Below the pieces are notes generated by a model. The model did not search any database. It was given only the letters and a program-made list of their open reading frames with translations, and was not told the origin of the DNA. Positions 37,079-45,251 of a stretch of DNA of 64,000 nt are shown one piece after another (within the stretch, counting starts at the first letter, position 1; each line of letters opens with the position of its first letter). The DNA lies in contig CAVZZJ010000007.1 in assembly GCA_963779735.1 (NCBI GenBank), positions 620,001 through 684,000 on the forward strand, read 5' to 3'. The DNA is from Bog-473 sp963779735. GTDB lineage: Bacteria > Actinomycetota > Acidimicrobiia > Acidimicrobiales > RAAP-2. The translations under genes were made by a program, and so were the position numbers.

Positions 37079-38184
37079 ACCCTCGGTCACATCGCCCCAA
37101 CTCGACCTCCACCAACTCGACTTCTAACGGTCCGACGATCACCCAGGGAGACCGTGTCGTCGTCTCGGGAGCTGGTGGGTTCATCGGTTCGGCAGTCGTG
37201 CGCGCGCTACTTCGACGCGGCGCTCACGTCGTGGCGCTGGTCGAGCCCGAAGGCGATCATCCGAATTTGGAAGGGCTCGATGTAGAGCGCGTCTCTCTGG
37301 ACGTGCGAGACGCCGAAGCTGTGCGGGCCGCCTGCGCCAACGTCCGCTTCATCTTCCATTTGGCCGCGCTCTATCGATTCTGGGCCCGACAGCCAAAGGA
37401 CTTCTACGACGTGAACGTCGGTGGTGTGCTCAACATTCTCGAAGCGGCTCGTCGGGGAACATGCGAACGCGTCGTCTACACGAGCACCGTGGGTGTCCTT
37501 GGTTTGGCCGGCGCGGCCCAAGGTCAGGCCGCAGATGAGACGTGTTACGCCGACATCTCCCACCTGTTCGGAATCTACAAGCGCACGAAGTATGTTGCCG
37601 AGCACGAAGTGCTCCGCGCAGCAGCCCAAGGCGTCCCGGTCTCTCTTGTGCTCCCAACCTTTCCTCTCGGCCCCGGCGACACAAAACCGACACCGACCGG
37701 CAAGGTCGTTGTCGACTTTCTCAATGGCCGCATCCCCGCATTCGTCGACACCACTCTGAACGTGGTTCATGTGGACGACTTGGCCCTGGCTCACCTCTTG
37801 GCACTCGAGCGTGGGACCATAGGGAGGAGCTACATCGTCGGCGGAGAGAACATGGGAATGGGCCCCTTTCTCGCGGCCCTAGCGGAGTGCACGAGTCTTC
37901 CGGTTCCGAAACGACAAATTCCACGCACCGTTGCAATTGGCGTTGGCGCCCTGTCACAGCTAGTGGAGGGAAGGCTGCTTCACCGCGAACCCACCGTGCC
38001 CCTTGAGGCGGCGCGTATGTCAACCACGAACATGATGTTTGACGATACGAGGGCCCGCACGGAACTCGGTCACTCCCCCCGTCCCGCAGCAGAGGCCATA
38101 GCGGACTCGGCTCGCTGGTTCGTTCGGCACGGGTACGTCAATGCCAATAGATCGAGCCGAATACGTTTTCCCGCTACAGCCTGA
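37075..38184 (+). CDS. NAD-dependent epimerase/dehydratase, HpnA-like (hopanoid-associated sugar epimerase type)
   Basis: A 369-residue extended SDR protein. After a 25-residue Ser/Thr/Asn-rich leader come 'VVVSGAGGFIGSAVVRALL' (Rossmann, GxxGxxG at 32-38), 'FHLAALYRFWA', 'YTSTVGVLG', the Tyr168/Lys172 pair in 'GIYKRTKYVAE', and 'LPTFPLGPGDTKPTPTGKVVVDFLNG', 'VVHVDDLALAHLLALERG'. The phrases 'GPGDxKPTPTGKxVVDFLNGR' and 'LNxVHVDD' are characteristic of HpnA proteins. No squalene-hopene cyclase gene is in the window, so the hopanoid link is by family only. It is coupled by a 4-bp overlap to the aminotransferase. Confidence 0.82.
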   Translation: MNPRSHRPNSTSTNSTSNGPTITQGDRVVVSGAGGFIGSAVVRALLRRGAHVVALVEPEGDHPNLEGLDVERVSLDVRDAEAVRAACANVRFIFHLAALYRFWARQPKDFYDVNVGGVLNILEAARRGTCERVVYTSTVGVLGLAGAAQGQAADETCYADISHLFGIYKRTKYVAEHEVLRAAAQGVPVSLVLPTFPLGPGDTKPTPTGKVVVDFLNGRIPAFVDTTLNVVHVDDLALAHLLALERGTIGRSYIVGGENMGMGPFLAALAECTSLPVPKRQIPRTVAIGVGALSQLVEGRLLHREPTVPLEAARMSTTNMMFDDTRARTELGHSPRPAAEAIADSARWFVRHGYVNANRSSRIRFPATA

Positions 38185-38295
38185 CGGCCGCGGGGGGTGC
38201 CGTGGTCCCAGACGATCCCGTCCGCTTGGCGGTGCTCTCTGCCACTCTGCCGTAACGAACGGCCACCGCGGCCGGAGGCAAAGGGACGAACCTCC

Positions 38296-38333
38296 GCTGG
38301 TCAGACCGTTCGTCGCTGGTCAGACCGTTCGTC
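38296..38333. repeat. 19-bp tandem duplication
   Basis: gctggtcagaccgttcgtc is repeated perfectly at 38296-38314 and 38315-38333, in the convergent gap between the HpnA-like gene and the first GH16-bearing gene. Confidence 0.93.
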
Positions 38334-38393
38334 GACTCCCGCTCTCTGCGTCAAACGCGTAGAGCCGCCAACTATGTAACGAGTTCCGTACTA

Positions 38394-39242
38394 GACCTAT
38401 ATGCTCAGCCACTTTATTCAGCTTTATTCAGCCAATGACAAGTGATCAGTTGTACTGATTGATGTAGATATAGGGTACCTCAACTGTCGCCGTAGAGGAG
38501 GGGCTGATGGCTGCGTCACCGCCCGGAATCCAACCCTCGGCTTGAAGGGATACTCGCATCTCCTGAGCCGGATCAGCTCCGCTGCTGGCCGGGAATGTTG
38601 CCTTTGTTATGCCATCAATTGAGACGGTCAGTTCGGATGGGGTCCACGTAACCAAGAAGGTGTGGTACTTACCATCATTGAGGTTGACGCCGGTGTCTTG
38701 GTTGCCATCGGCCATGTCGAAGTTCGGCGCGTCGTTGCTCAAAAGGCTGTTCACGCTGATATCGTCACCAAAGTCGGGCTGAGTCTCTGCGAAGTCGACC
38801 TCGTTGGTCCACGCTCCGCTCGTAGGCCACATCAGGAAGGCAATCTTGTAGTTCTGTGGTCCGGTCTCCGAGTCGAGTTTGATCGCCATTCCCACCTGGC
38901 CGTACTCGAAACCTTGCTGATTCATCGGTTGGGGTGCGGCAGTAACCGCGGTGCCGCTACTGTCGGTGTGCAGGTCGTAAAACAAAGAACCATTCGCTAC
39001 CGAGAGCACCTCGTTGGGTTCATAGGTCGCTTCGCTGCCGTCACCCGCTGGACCGCCGTTGTACTCACCGAACTCGTCACCATAGACATTGTCAAAGTCC
39101 CCTACAGGGGCTGGGGTATTAAAGTCCTCAGTGAAGATACGGCTATAGCCACTTGGGGCAGCCGCGGGCATGGCTGGTGCTGACGTGCACGGACACTGGG
39201 CTTGGGTGGTTGAACCACCCCCAGATGTCGTCGTGGTGGTCG
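38394..39242 (-). repeat. GH16 module, copy A of a three-copy ~0.8-kb repeat
   Basis: This 849-bp block begins 52 bp downstream of the stop codon of the gene at 38446-41055 and covers its GH16 domain and the start of its Thr-rich linker. By eye it is identical to copy B (43021-43827) over 807 bp, and to copy C (62536-63384) over 849 bp apart from five clustered substitutions. It is a direct repeat with both. Confidence 0.95.
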
Positions 39243-41055
39243 TTGTGGTCGTCGTGGTCGGGGCGGTCGTGGTGGTCGTGGAGGTCGGGGCGGTCCCCGT
39301 GGTCGTCGTCGTCGTCGTGGTCTCCGGCGTCGTGGGCGTGGTGGTGGGGGCCGTCGTCGTGGTGGTGGTGGTCTCCGGCGTCGTGGGGGCCGTCGTCGGT
39401 GTGACCGTGGTCGTGGTGGTGGTGGTCGTCGTCGTCGGTGTGACCGCGACGGTGACCGTGGTGCTGGTGGACGATCCCGTGGCGGTACCTGGTTGTGTTG
39501 CTGGCGGAGTACCCGTGGTCGGCGCAGCGCTCGTCGGTGGCGAGGTGGTCGACGTGGTGGTTGAGGACGTCGGTGCCGGGGCCGTCAACGTCGGAGTCTG
39601 ACCGAAGTCGCTGATAACCGCGTCAAAGCTGTCCGGGTTCGTCGTCGGGCTGATCCTCGAGGCATTGACGTCCCACAACGTCGCCTCGTAGACGTTGTGG
39701 GCGGCCATCCACCCCGCCATGTCGTTGATGAAGCTCGGGTCGTCACCACCCGATGTAACAGCGCCCGACTCAAAGACCGGAGCACCGTTGTTCGAAACTC
39801 CCGGTCCCACTCCCCACTCGGGAATCGTTACGGGTTTACCCTGCTCCGCTGCGAACGTCGCCAACCAATTGAGGCCGTACGGCTCAGTCTCGATCTTGGT
39901 GAACTCCGCAGCTGTCCCGGGATAACTCCCAGGCGCGTTATCGAAGACATCGAGACCTATGAGATCGACATAGCTGCTTCCTGGGTAGTAGTTCTCCAGG
40001 TTGCCCGCTGCGTTCACAGGACCGGTAGGGTTCCACTCGAACTGGAAGTTCGCGCCCCGTACCGACCGCATGGCGGTTACGATCTGTTGCCAGTAGGCGT
40101 CGAACTCGTCGGCATGGCCACTCCAATTGAAATCCCAACCCAATCGGAGGATGGAACTGCCCTGTCCACCTGCAACGAGGGAAGTCGCCAAGGTAACGAA
40201 GTACTGGTTGTAGTCGCCAGTGGACCCCTCCGACAGTGTGGCTCCGCCGGTGCGCGGCAGCATCGGCACGTCCCAGATCAGTTTGTAACCGGTGCCGCCC
40301 CATCGCGAGAGCAACGGGGACGGGTCAGTGAGTGTCTGCCATGACCTGGCGTTCAGAATCACCATTACGAAGTTCGGTTGCTGCCCAATTGCCTCTCCCA
40401 GTGCGGCGACGGTACGCACATTGGAGTTACCGGCGTAGACGCCGAACCGGCTGCTTGCGCTCGCTGCGGCGGCGTGTTGTGGCGGTGCGTAACTCAACAG
40501 CTTCACAGGAAGCACAGCCATGACGGACACAACCAATGCAACTACCACCCCAATCCGGGCCCACCGTAGTGCCCCCTCACCCATCCATCGCTCTCTCCTG
40601 GTTCGGGACGGGCGAGACGTTGCGCCCACGAGAGGACGGACTGCCGGAACCGGTGACGCTGCGCCGCCGTAAGCGCTGCGGGACGGAGACTCAGGCACTC
40701 TCCGCATGGGAGTGACGGTCCTCACGGCTCGCGCCGGCAGATCGTCGTATGACTTCGTACCCCCATCGCTGACCAGCCGGGTGGCTACTCCGTCGTCGGA
40801 GAAGAACCGAAACTCGTGCACACCCAATGGATCAGGCTGCCATCCGCGAGCTTCCGACAGACCGAGCCCTGTTGCGTCAACAGGCTTTGCGACACTCCTC
40901 CGTGGGACCATGCCGGTCTGAATGTGAGGGGGAGGATCGAAGGACGTCTTTCCGCCATCGCTGACCAGGCGAGTGGCCTTTCCATCGTCGGAGAAGAACC
41001 GAAACTCATGAACGCCGAACGGGTCGCGCTGCCAACCCTTTGAGATGTCCGCCAT
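38446..41055 (-). CDS. Membrane-anchored two-enzyme protein: cytoplasmic DUF2510-like repeats, TM, GH26-like domain, Thr linker, GH16 domain
   Basis: 869 residues. Residues 7-40 and 71-103 are two near-identical 'GW-DP-GVHEFRFFSDDG-ATRLVSDGG' modules resembling DUF2510; 166-189 is a transmembrane helix, putting the rest outside. Residues about 204-490 form a GH26-like barrel ('YKLIWDVPMLPR', 'LRLGWDFNWSGH', 'FQFEWNPTGP', 'VTIPEWGVGPG'). The nucleophile Glu is present; the usual acid/base Glu of R-L-G-W-E-x-N is Asp. A ~130-residue Thr/Pro linker leads to a GH16 domain (last ~245 residues) with the catalytic 'NEVDFAET' (E-x-D-x-x-E) and 'YHTFLVTWTPSELTVSIDG'. The ATG has AGGAGA 7 nt upstream. 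It probably cuts or remodels a beta-linked surface polysaccharide (inference). Confidence 0.85.
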   Translation of the reverse strand: MADISKGWQRDPFGVHEFRFFSDDGKATRLVSDGGKTSFDPPPHIQTGMVPRRSVAKPVDATGLGLSEARGWQPDPLGVHEFRFFSDDGVATRLVSDGGTKSYDDLPARAVRTVTPMRRVPESPSRSAYGGAASPVPAVRPLVGATSRPSRTRRERWMGEGALRWARIGVVVALVVSVMAVLPVKLLSYAPPQHAAAASASSRFGVYAGNSNVRTVAALGEAIGQQPNFVMVILNARSWQTLTDPSPLLSRWGGTGYKLIWDVPMLPRTGGATLSEGSTGDYNQYFVTLATSLVAGGQGSSILRLGWDFNWSGHADEFDAYWQQIVTAMRSVRGANFQFEWNPTGPVNAAGNLENYYPGSSYVDLIGLDVFDNAPGSYPGTAAEFTKIETEPYGLNWLATFAAEQGKPVTIPEWGVGPGVSNNGAPVFESGAVTSGGDDPSFINDMAGWMAAHNVYEATLWDVNASRISPTTNPDSFDAVISDFGQTPTLTAPAPTSSTTTSTTSPPTSAAPTTGTPPATQPGTATGSSTSTTVTVAVTPTTTTTTTTTTVTPTTAPTTPETTTTTTTAPTTTPTTPETTTTTTTTGTAPTSTTTTTAPTTTTTTTTTTTSGGGSTTQAQCPCTSAPAMPAAAPSGYSRIFTEDFNTPAPVGDFDNVYGDEFGEYNGGPAGDGSEATYEPNEVLSVANGSLFYDLHTDSSGTAVTAAPQPMNQQGFEYGQVGMAIKLDSETGPQNYKIAFLMWPTSGAWTNEVDFAETQPDFGDDISVNSLLSNDAPNFDMADGNQDTGVNLNDGKYHTFLVTWTPSELTVSIDGITKATFPASSGADPAQEMRVSLQAEGWIPGGDAAISPSSTATVEVPYIYINQYN

Positions 41056-41573
41056 AGGATCTCCTGAGAATTATGGCCCAGAACGACGAACGGTTGAGTG
41101 ACGTGAGGATGAACACTTGGCGGGAAAATGAACACTTTGCGCGGGGAAGATGAACACTTCGCGACTACTTGATGTGCGCTGAGAGCAGCCTGCGACATCC
41201 TGGCCAACTCGATGGAGATCTGCATCGAAGCCTGACGCCCGCGAACAGGAAATGCGGAGGCTTTCGGCCCAGAATACCTTCGACCAATTATAAGGAATCG
41301 AGCTTCGCCCGTTCGGCCGTGTGAACCGGGTGGACGAAAGACGAGAACCTATGAGGCTTCCCGCTCACTCCACACGGTGGCGCCGTTCACTCCGTCGAGT
41401 GGGCAGCCAGATGCTTGGCAGTCGTGCTCCCGGTCGTTCGATCGGTTTCCTGATTTCACGCTGCAGGAGGTGTTCCACGGGCTGGGACGAGCCGCTCGGT
41501 GAAGAGGGCTTCACGGGTCCGCGCCACCAGGCTCATCGGTCCTCGAGGGTTTTCCCGAGCCGGGCTGTCCACC
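41056..41573. other. Intergenic region upstream of the GH26-GH16 gene
   Basis: No convincing gene. It contains three ATGAACACTT boxes (listed separately) and the promoter region of the GH26-GH16 gene. The rest looks like decayed or non-coding DNA. Confidence 0.4.
41109..41159. repeat. Three ATGAACACTT boxes
   Basis: Identical 10-mers at 41109-41118, 41128-41137 and 41150-41159, each preceded by an A/G-rich stretch. On the minus strand they read AAGTGTTCAT followed by TTCCC-like sequence. Such multiple terminal boxes resemble the ends of IS21-family elements, or they could be an operator array. Confidence 0.6.
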
Positions 41574-42479
41574 TCACCGACGCCCCTTGTTCGCCCTCTC
41601 TCTGCGGAACGCCCTTCGGACAACCCGCATGGTCACAATTGGTGAAAAGAAAAGTGACTCCGCGAGACCGCTGAGTTGTCCTAGACGATCGTGACGGGAT
41701 CGTGCTTCGCTCGCACGGAACATCGCCGAACTGGCGCGACCGGTCATTACCACTGCCATGCCAGCTTTGGCTGCCTTTAGATCCTCAGCTTGCCCGCGGG
41801 CCTCTGCCGCCCACATGTGTTGCGTCAGTACCATTTTGATCTCTCGGCCTCCTACCGGCAAATCCAGCCATACGTTACTTCCGTGTCGGCGGTACTCGGC
41901 CATGACAACAGGGAGGAAAGTGACCGTGCTCTCGCGAGCAATGCGAAATAGGAGATCGAGATCCTCACCAAGACTGAGGAGGGAGTTGAACCCTCCGACC
42001 TCCTCGATAAGCGACTTTCTGATCATCGTGGACGAGAGAAGAATCTTTCCATCACCTCGGAGAAAGTCGCTGTATTGGGCTTCCCTCGAAAATCCGGGGC
42101 CGATCAGCTCCCCATTCTCATCTATGTACCGAAACTGTGTATGACACAAGCCGACTGTCTCATCTCGCATCGCTTCAAATTGGGCGAGCAGCCGATCGGG
42201 CAGCATGCGATCGTCGTCGTCGAGGAAGGCCACTAACTCAGATCGTGCATGCCCAATCCCAACATTCCGCGCAATGGATACCCCGCGTTGGCGTTGTCGG
42301 ACGACCCGCACCCTCTTGTCATCTCGTTCGATATCAGAAAGGTCGTCTTCACAACCGTCCAAGACAACGATGAGCTCCCAATCCTCAAGCGTTTGCGACT
42401 GGACGGACGCAATGCTTTCACGAAGAAACCGTCCGCCACGAGCGCTGGGGATCACCACACTCACATCGGGAATGCTCAT
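41574..42479 (-). CDS. Family 2 glycosyltransferase
   Basis: About 301 residues, GT-A fold. It opens 'MSIPDVSVVIPSARGGRFLRESIASVQSQTLEDWELIVVLDG', with 'GVSIARNVGIGHARSELVAFLDDDDRMLPDRL' (nucleotide-sugar and D-x-D metal motif), 'GLCHTQFRYIDENGELIGPG', 'SSTMIRKSLIEEVGGFNSLLSLGEDLDLLFRIA' (the E-D-x-D-L-x-x-R acceptor/catalytic region). It is an inverting, probably cytosolic enzyme building a surface polysaccharide. The ATG at 42479 fits the family; an ATG 18 bp earlier is possible. It lies on the same strand as, and downstream of, the second GH16 gene. Confidence 0.9.
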   Translation of the reverse strand: MSIPDVSVVIPSARGGRFLRESIASVQSQTLEDWELIVVLDGCEDDLSDIERDDKRVRVVRQRQRGVSIARNVGIGHARSELVAFLDDDDRMLPDRLLAQFEAMRDETVGLCHTQFRYIDENGELIGPGFSREAQYSDFLRGDGKILLSSTMIRKSLIEEVGGFNSLLSLGEDLDLLFRIARESTVTFLPVVMAEYRRHGSNVWLDLPVGGREIKMVLTQHMWAAEARGQAEDLKAAKAGMAVVMTGRASSAMFRASEARSRHDRLGQLSGLAESLFFSPIVTMRVVRRAFRRERANKGRR

Positions 42480-43020
42480 CCTCATTTTGGTCCTCAACTT
42501 GGGCCAGCCGAACGGGCCGCAGCTTAGTGGCTCTCAGCGTCTGAATGCGGAGCAGCCCTTCACGACCATCCGCCAACTCGGCCAGAGGTTCTGCAACCGC
42601 TGCAGTACTCCACAACGGCGCCAAGGAGACCCCTCGGCGAAACAGAACATCGGCTCGAAACTCCATTCCCCTTGTAATGCTGACCGGTGCCCTCCTCGGT
42701 CTCGGTGTGCTTCTCAACGAGCAAGGCATCGATGTCGAGGATCACGGTAGAGACGCATTTCCGAGGTCCAACCGCTCGACGGAAAAGCCAAGAACGTGTA
42801 GTCCGACATGGCCCACCACCTGGTGACCGTCGGATGCCATAACCAGACGACGCCCGAAACCTCAGTTTCCCTGACTGGAGGACAGCCTCGGATGGCGCGC
42901 TGTTCAGTTCATGCTGTTCCGTGAATGATCCGAGCAAGCTTGGATTCGTTGTCGGGACCCAGGTCGATTCCCGGCGGATTCGAACATAAGCCAACTATGT
43001 AACGAGTGTTTGCGGACTGG
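42480..43020. other. Intergenic region between GT2 and GH16 copy B
   Basis: About 540 bp. Several short frames exist on the minus strand (one of ~83 codons, 42418-42666, overlapping the start of the GT2 gene), but none has a recognisable domain or consistent start. Probably non-coding or decayed. An 18-bp segment (42990-43007) matches 38367-38384 next to copy A. Confidence 0.4.
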
Positions 43021-43827
43021 GACCTATATGCTCAGCCACTTTATTCAGCTTTATTCAGCCAATGACAAGTGATCAGTTGTACTGATTGATGTAGATATAG
43101 GGTACCTCAACTGTCGCCGTAGAGGAGGGGCTGATGGCTGCGTCACCGCCCGGAATCCAACCCTCGGCTTGAAGGGATACTCGCATCTCCTGAGCCGGAT
43201 CAGCTCCGCTGCTGGCCGGGAATGTTGCCTTTGTTATGCCATCAATTGAGACGGTCAGTTCGGATGGGGTCCACGTAACCAAGAAGGTGTGGTACTTACC
43301 ATCATTGAGGTTGACGCCGGTGTCTTGGTTGCCATCGGCCATGTCGAAGTTCGGCGCGTCGTTGCTCAAAAGGCTGTTCACGCTGATATCGTCACCAAAG
43401 TCGGGCTGAGTCTCTGCGAAGTCGACCTCGTTGGTCCACGCTCCGCTCGTAGGCCACATCAGGAAGGCAATCTTGTAGTTCTGTGGTCCGGTCTCCGAGT
43501 CGAGTTTGATCGCCATTCCCACCTGGCCGTACTCGAAACCTTGCTGATTCATCGGTTGGGGTGCGGCAGTAACCGCGGTGCCGCTACTGTCGGTGTGCAG
43601 GTCGTAAAACAAAGAACCATTCGCTACCGAGAGCACCTCGTTGGGTTCATAGGTCGCTTCGCTGCCGTCACCCGCTGGACCGCCGTTGTACTCACCGAAC
43701 TCGTCACCATAGACATTGTCAAAGTCCCCTACAGGGGCTGGGGTATTAAAGTCCTCAGTGAAGATACGGCTATAGCCACTTGGGGCAGCCGCGGGCATGG
43801 CTGGTGCTGACGTGCACGGACACTGGG
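43021..43827 (-). repeat. GH16 module, copy B of the three-copy repeat
   Basis: 807 bp matching copy A (38394-39200) with no difference seen by eye, including 52 bp after the stop codon. Similarity to A stops abruptly at 43827, where the linker sequence changes; a further stretch (about 43858-43920) matches copy C's linker instead. Confidence 0.95.
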
Positions 43828-44239
43828 TACCAATGCCCCCAAAGGTGGGCGGTTTGGTCGTCGTGGTGGTCGGCCTGGGCGCCGTCGTGGTGGTCGCGGG
43901 CCGCCTGATTGAGGGAGCGACGGGGCGTGGCCCCGCGGTACTCGTTGTGGGCGCCAGCTCACGAGCTACCTGTAATGGCGCACCAGTGGTGGTAGTGAGC
44001 GGCGGGTCAGTGGTCGATGGAGCCACAGTGCTACTCGTCGTCGGGGCCCCAGCCGCTGAGAGGTGACCAGAGATTCGTCCATGCCTCGCCTGGCGAACAT
44101 GGGCCGCTGTATCTGCCACGACGCTGGTAGTGACCGCAAACACACCAAATACGGCCACAATGGCTGAGAGATGCCTCCGTGCGGATCCTTTCCTTTGGTG
44201 GCGCCTTTTTTGGTGGCGCTTTTTTTGGTGGCGCGGCAT
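43073..44239 (-). CDS. Secreted GH16 family glycoside hydrolase with Thr/Pro linker
   Basis: 388 residues. A very basic start built of 'RHQK' repeats (MPRHQKKRHQKRRHQRKGSARR) precedes a hydrophobic signal-anchor ('LSAIVAVFGVFAVTTSVVA'), a ~110-residue Thr/Ser/Pro linker, and a GH16 domain identical in sequence to that of the 38446-41055 gene, with catalytic 'NEVDFAET'. GH16 enzymes are retaining endo-beta-glycanases (laminarin, lichenan, agar, galactan), so the target is a beta-glycan. Start at ATG 44239 with GAGGAG about 10 nt upstream. The GT2 gene at 41574 follows on the same strand. It differs from copies A and C in having no other catalytic or repeat domain. Confidence 0.85.
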   Translation of the reverse strand: MPRHQKKRHQKRRHQRKGSARRHLSAIVAVFGVFAVTTSVVADTAAHVRQARHGRISGHLSAAGAPTTSSTVAPSTTDPPLTTTTGAPLQVARELAPTTSTAGPRPVAPSIRRPATTTTAPRPTTTTTKPPTFGGIGTQCPCTSAPAMPAAAPSGYSRIFTEDFNTPAPVGDFDNVYGDEFGEYNGGPAGDGSEATYEPNEVLSVANGSLFYDLHTDSSGTAVTAAPQPMNQQGFEYGQVGMAIKLDSETGPQNYKIAFLMWPTSGAWTNEVDFAETQPDFGDDISVNSLLSNDAPNFDMADGNQDTGVNLNDGKYHTFLVTWTPSELTVSIDGITKATFPASSGADPAQEMRVSLQAEGWIPGGDAAISPSSTATVEVPYIYINQYN

Positions 44240-45251
44240 ATCAGTGCATCTCCTCATCGACCTCGAGAAGGTCGTCCTTGGAGAGGTCAGCTACATGCTG
44301 ATTGTCGTATCGCCGCGGTTGAATGAGTGAGTTCCCTGGGATTGAGTTTCTCCGTTGCACATCTGTATGTACAGAGAGCCGGAGCACTTGTAGTGAGAAG
44401 TTAGCGTGGCATTTCTTCTCGGTCCAATGTGACGGTGTTCGTAACAGCCGACCTGGTAATTCGGGCCGGATTGAGCCATTTCCAGTAAGCAACCACGCGG
44501 ACAGAATTACGAAGAAGCGACTGAAGGTCACTCCGCCACCGTGACAATTGGACACAGAGGGGGCGAATTTGATAATAGAGAGCAGATCGCCGCTTACGAC
44601 ACATTTCCTGGCCCGTGCAAGCCCGTGTGACGAGCGGGCACAGGAGAGCAGAACCAAGCCGGCTCGGATCAATCAGTGAATCAATCGGGGGGCATGCGGC
44701 CACTCGGCTATGTCCTGCCTGAGGTGTGAGCGGAGCTGAGACGATCTCGTCCGTGCGGCTGTCTCGCCTTCGACCAGCTGCCAGCTGCGTGAATCGCGGG
44801 AACCGGCAAGCAGCGACAAAGGCATCGCGAGTGGGGATCATCTCGCGGGGGTCGACCGGTGTGGAAAGCTTGGACTTGACTCCGATTACCCTTAGCCCAG
44901 GGTATCGAAGGTCCGCAGAATCCGCTCAACGATCGGGCATGGAACCCTCAGACAGAAATTGGCACCCCACAGAGACAGCCACTCCGAGGAAAATCTGGCG
45001 GTGACCGAGCCGAATGCCGCAGTCGTTGGTGCGGGGGGCGCAGGTCGAGTCCGGCGAGAAGGCATGGCCCGATCTTTGGTCTGGATACCTGCTGCGTCGC
45101 GGGCCGGCCATGTCAGACGGCGTTCTGGGGTTGCATCTCACTCGGGAGGCTCGCTGGCGCACCAAGCTGGGTTCCTCCCCCTTGAGCCAATGTTTGCTCT
45201 GGCGATGATGCCGGATGCTGGGTTGAGGTCCAGATTCAGCAGTCCCCTCTC
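44240..45251. other. Intergenic region between divergent GH16 and flippase genes
   Basis: About 1 kb without a convincing gene on either strand. Seen: a small inverted repeat tctgta-tg-tacaga (44362-44375) and scattered short frames. It must carry two divergent promoters. GC content is lower than in the first half of the window. Confidence 0.45.

Noticed and set aside
39170..39601. A Val-rich frame on the plus strand.
   Set aside because: Antisense of the Thr-rich linker of the GH26-GH16 protein.
42560..42994. A 144-codon minus-strand frame between GT2 and GH16 copy B.
   Set aside because: No recognisable motif, no good start, mixed frame preference; kept only as part of an intergenic entry.
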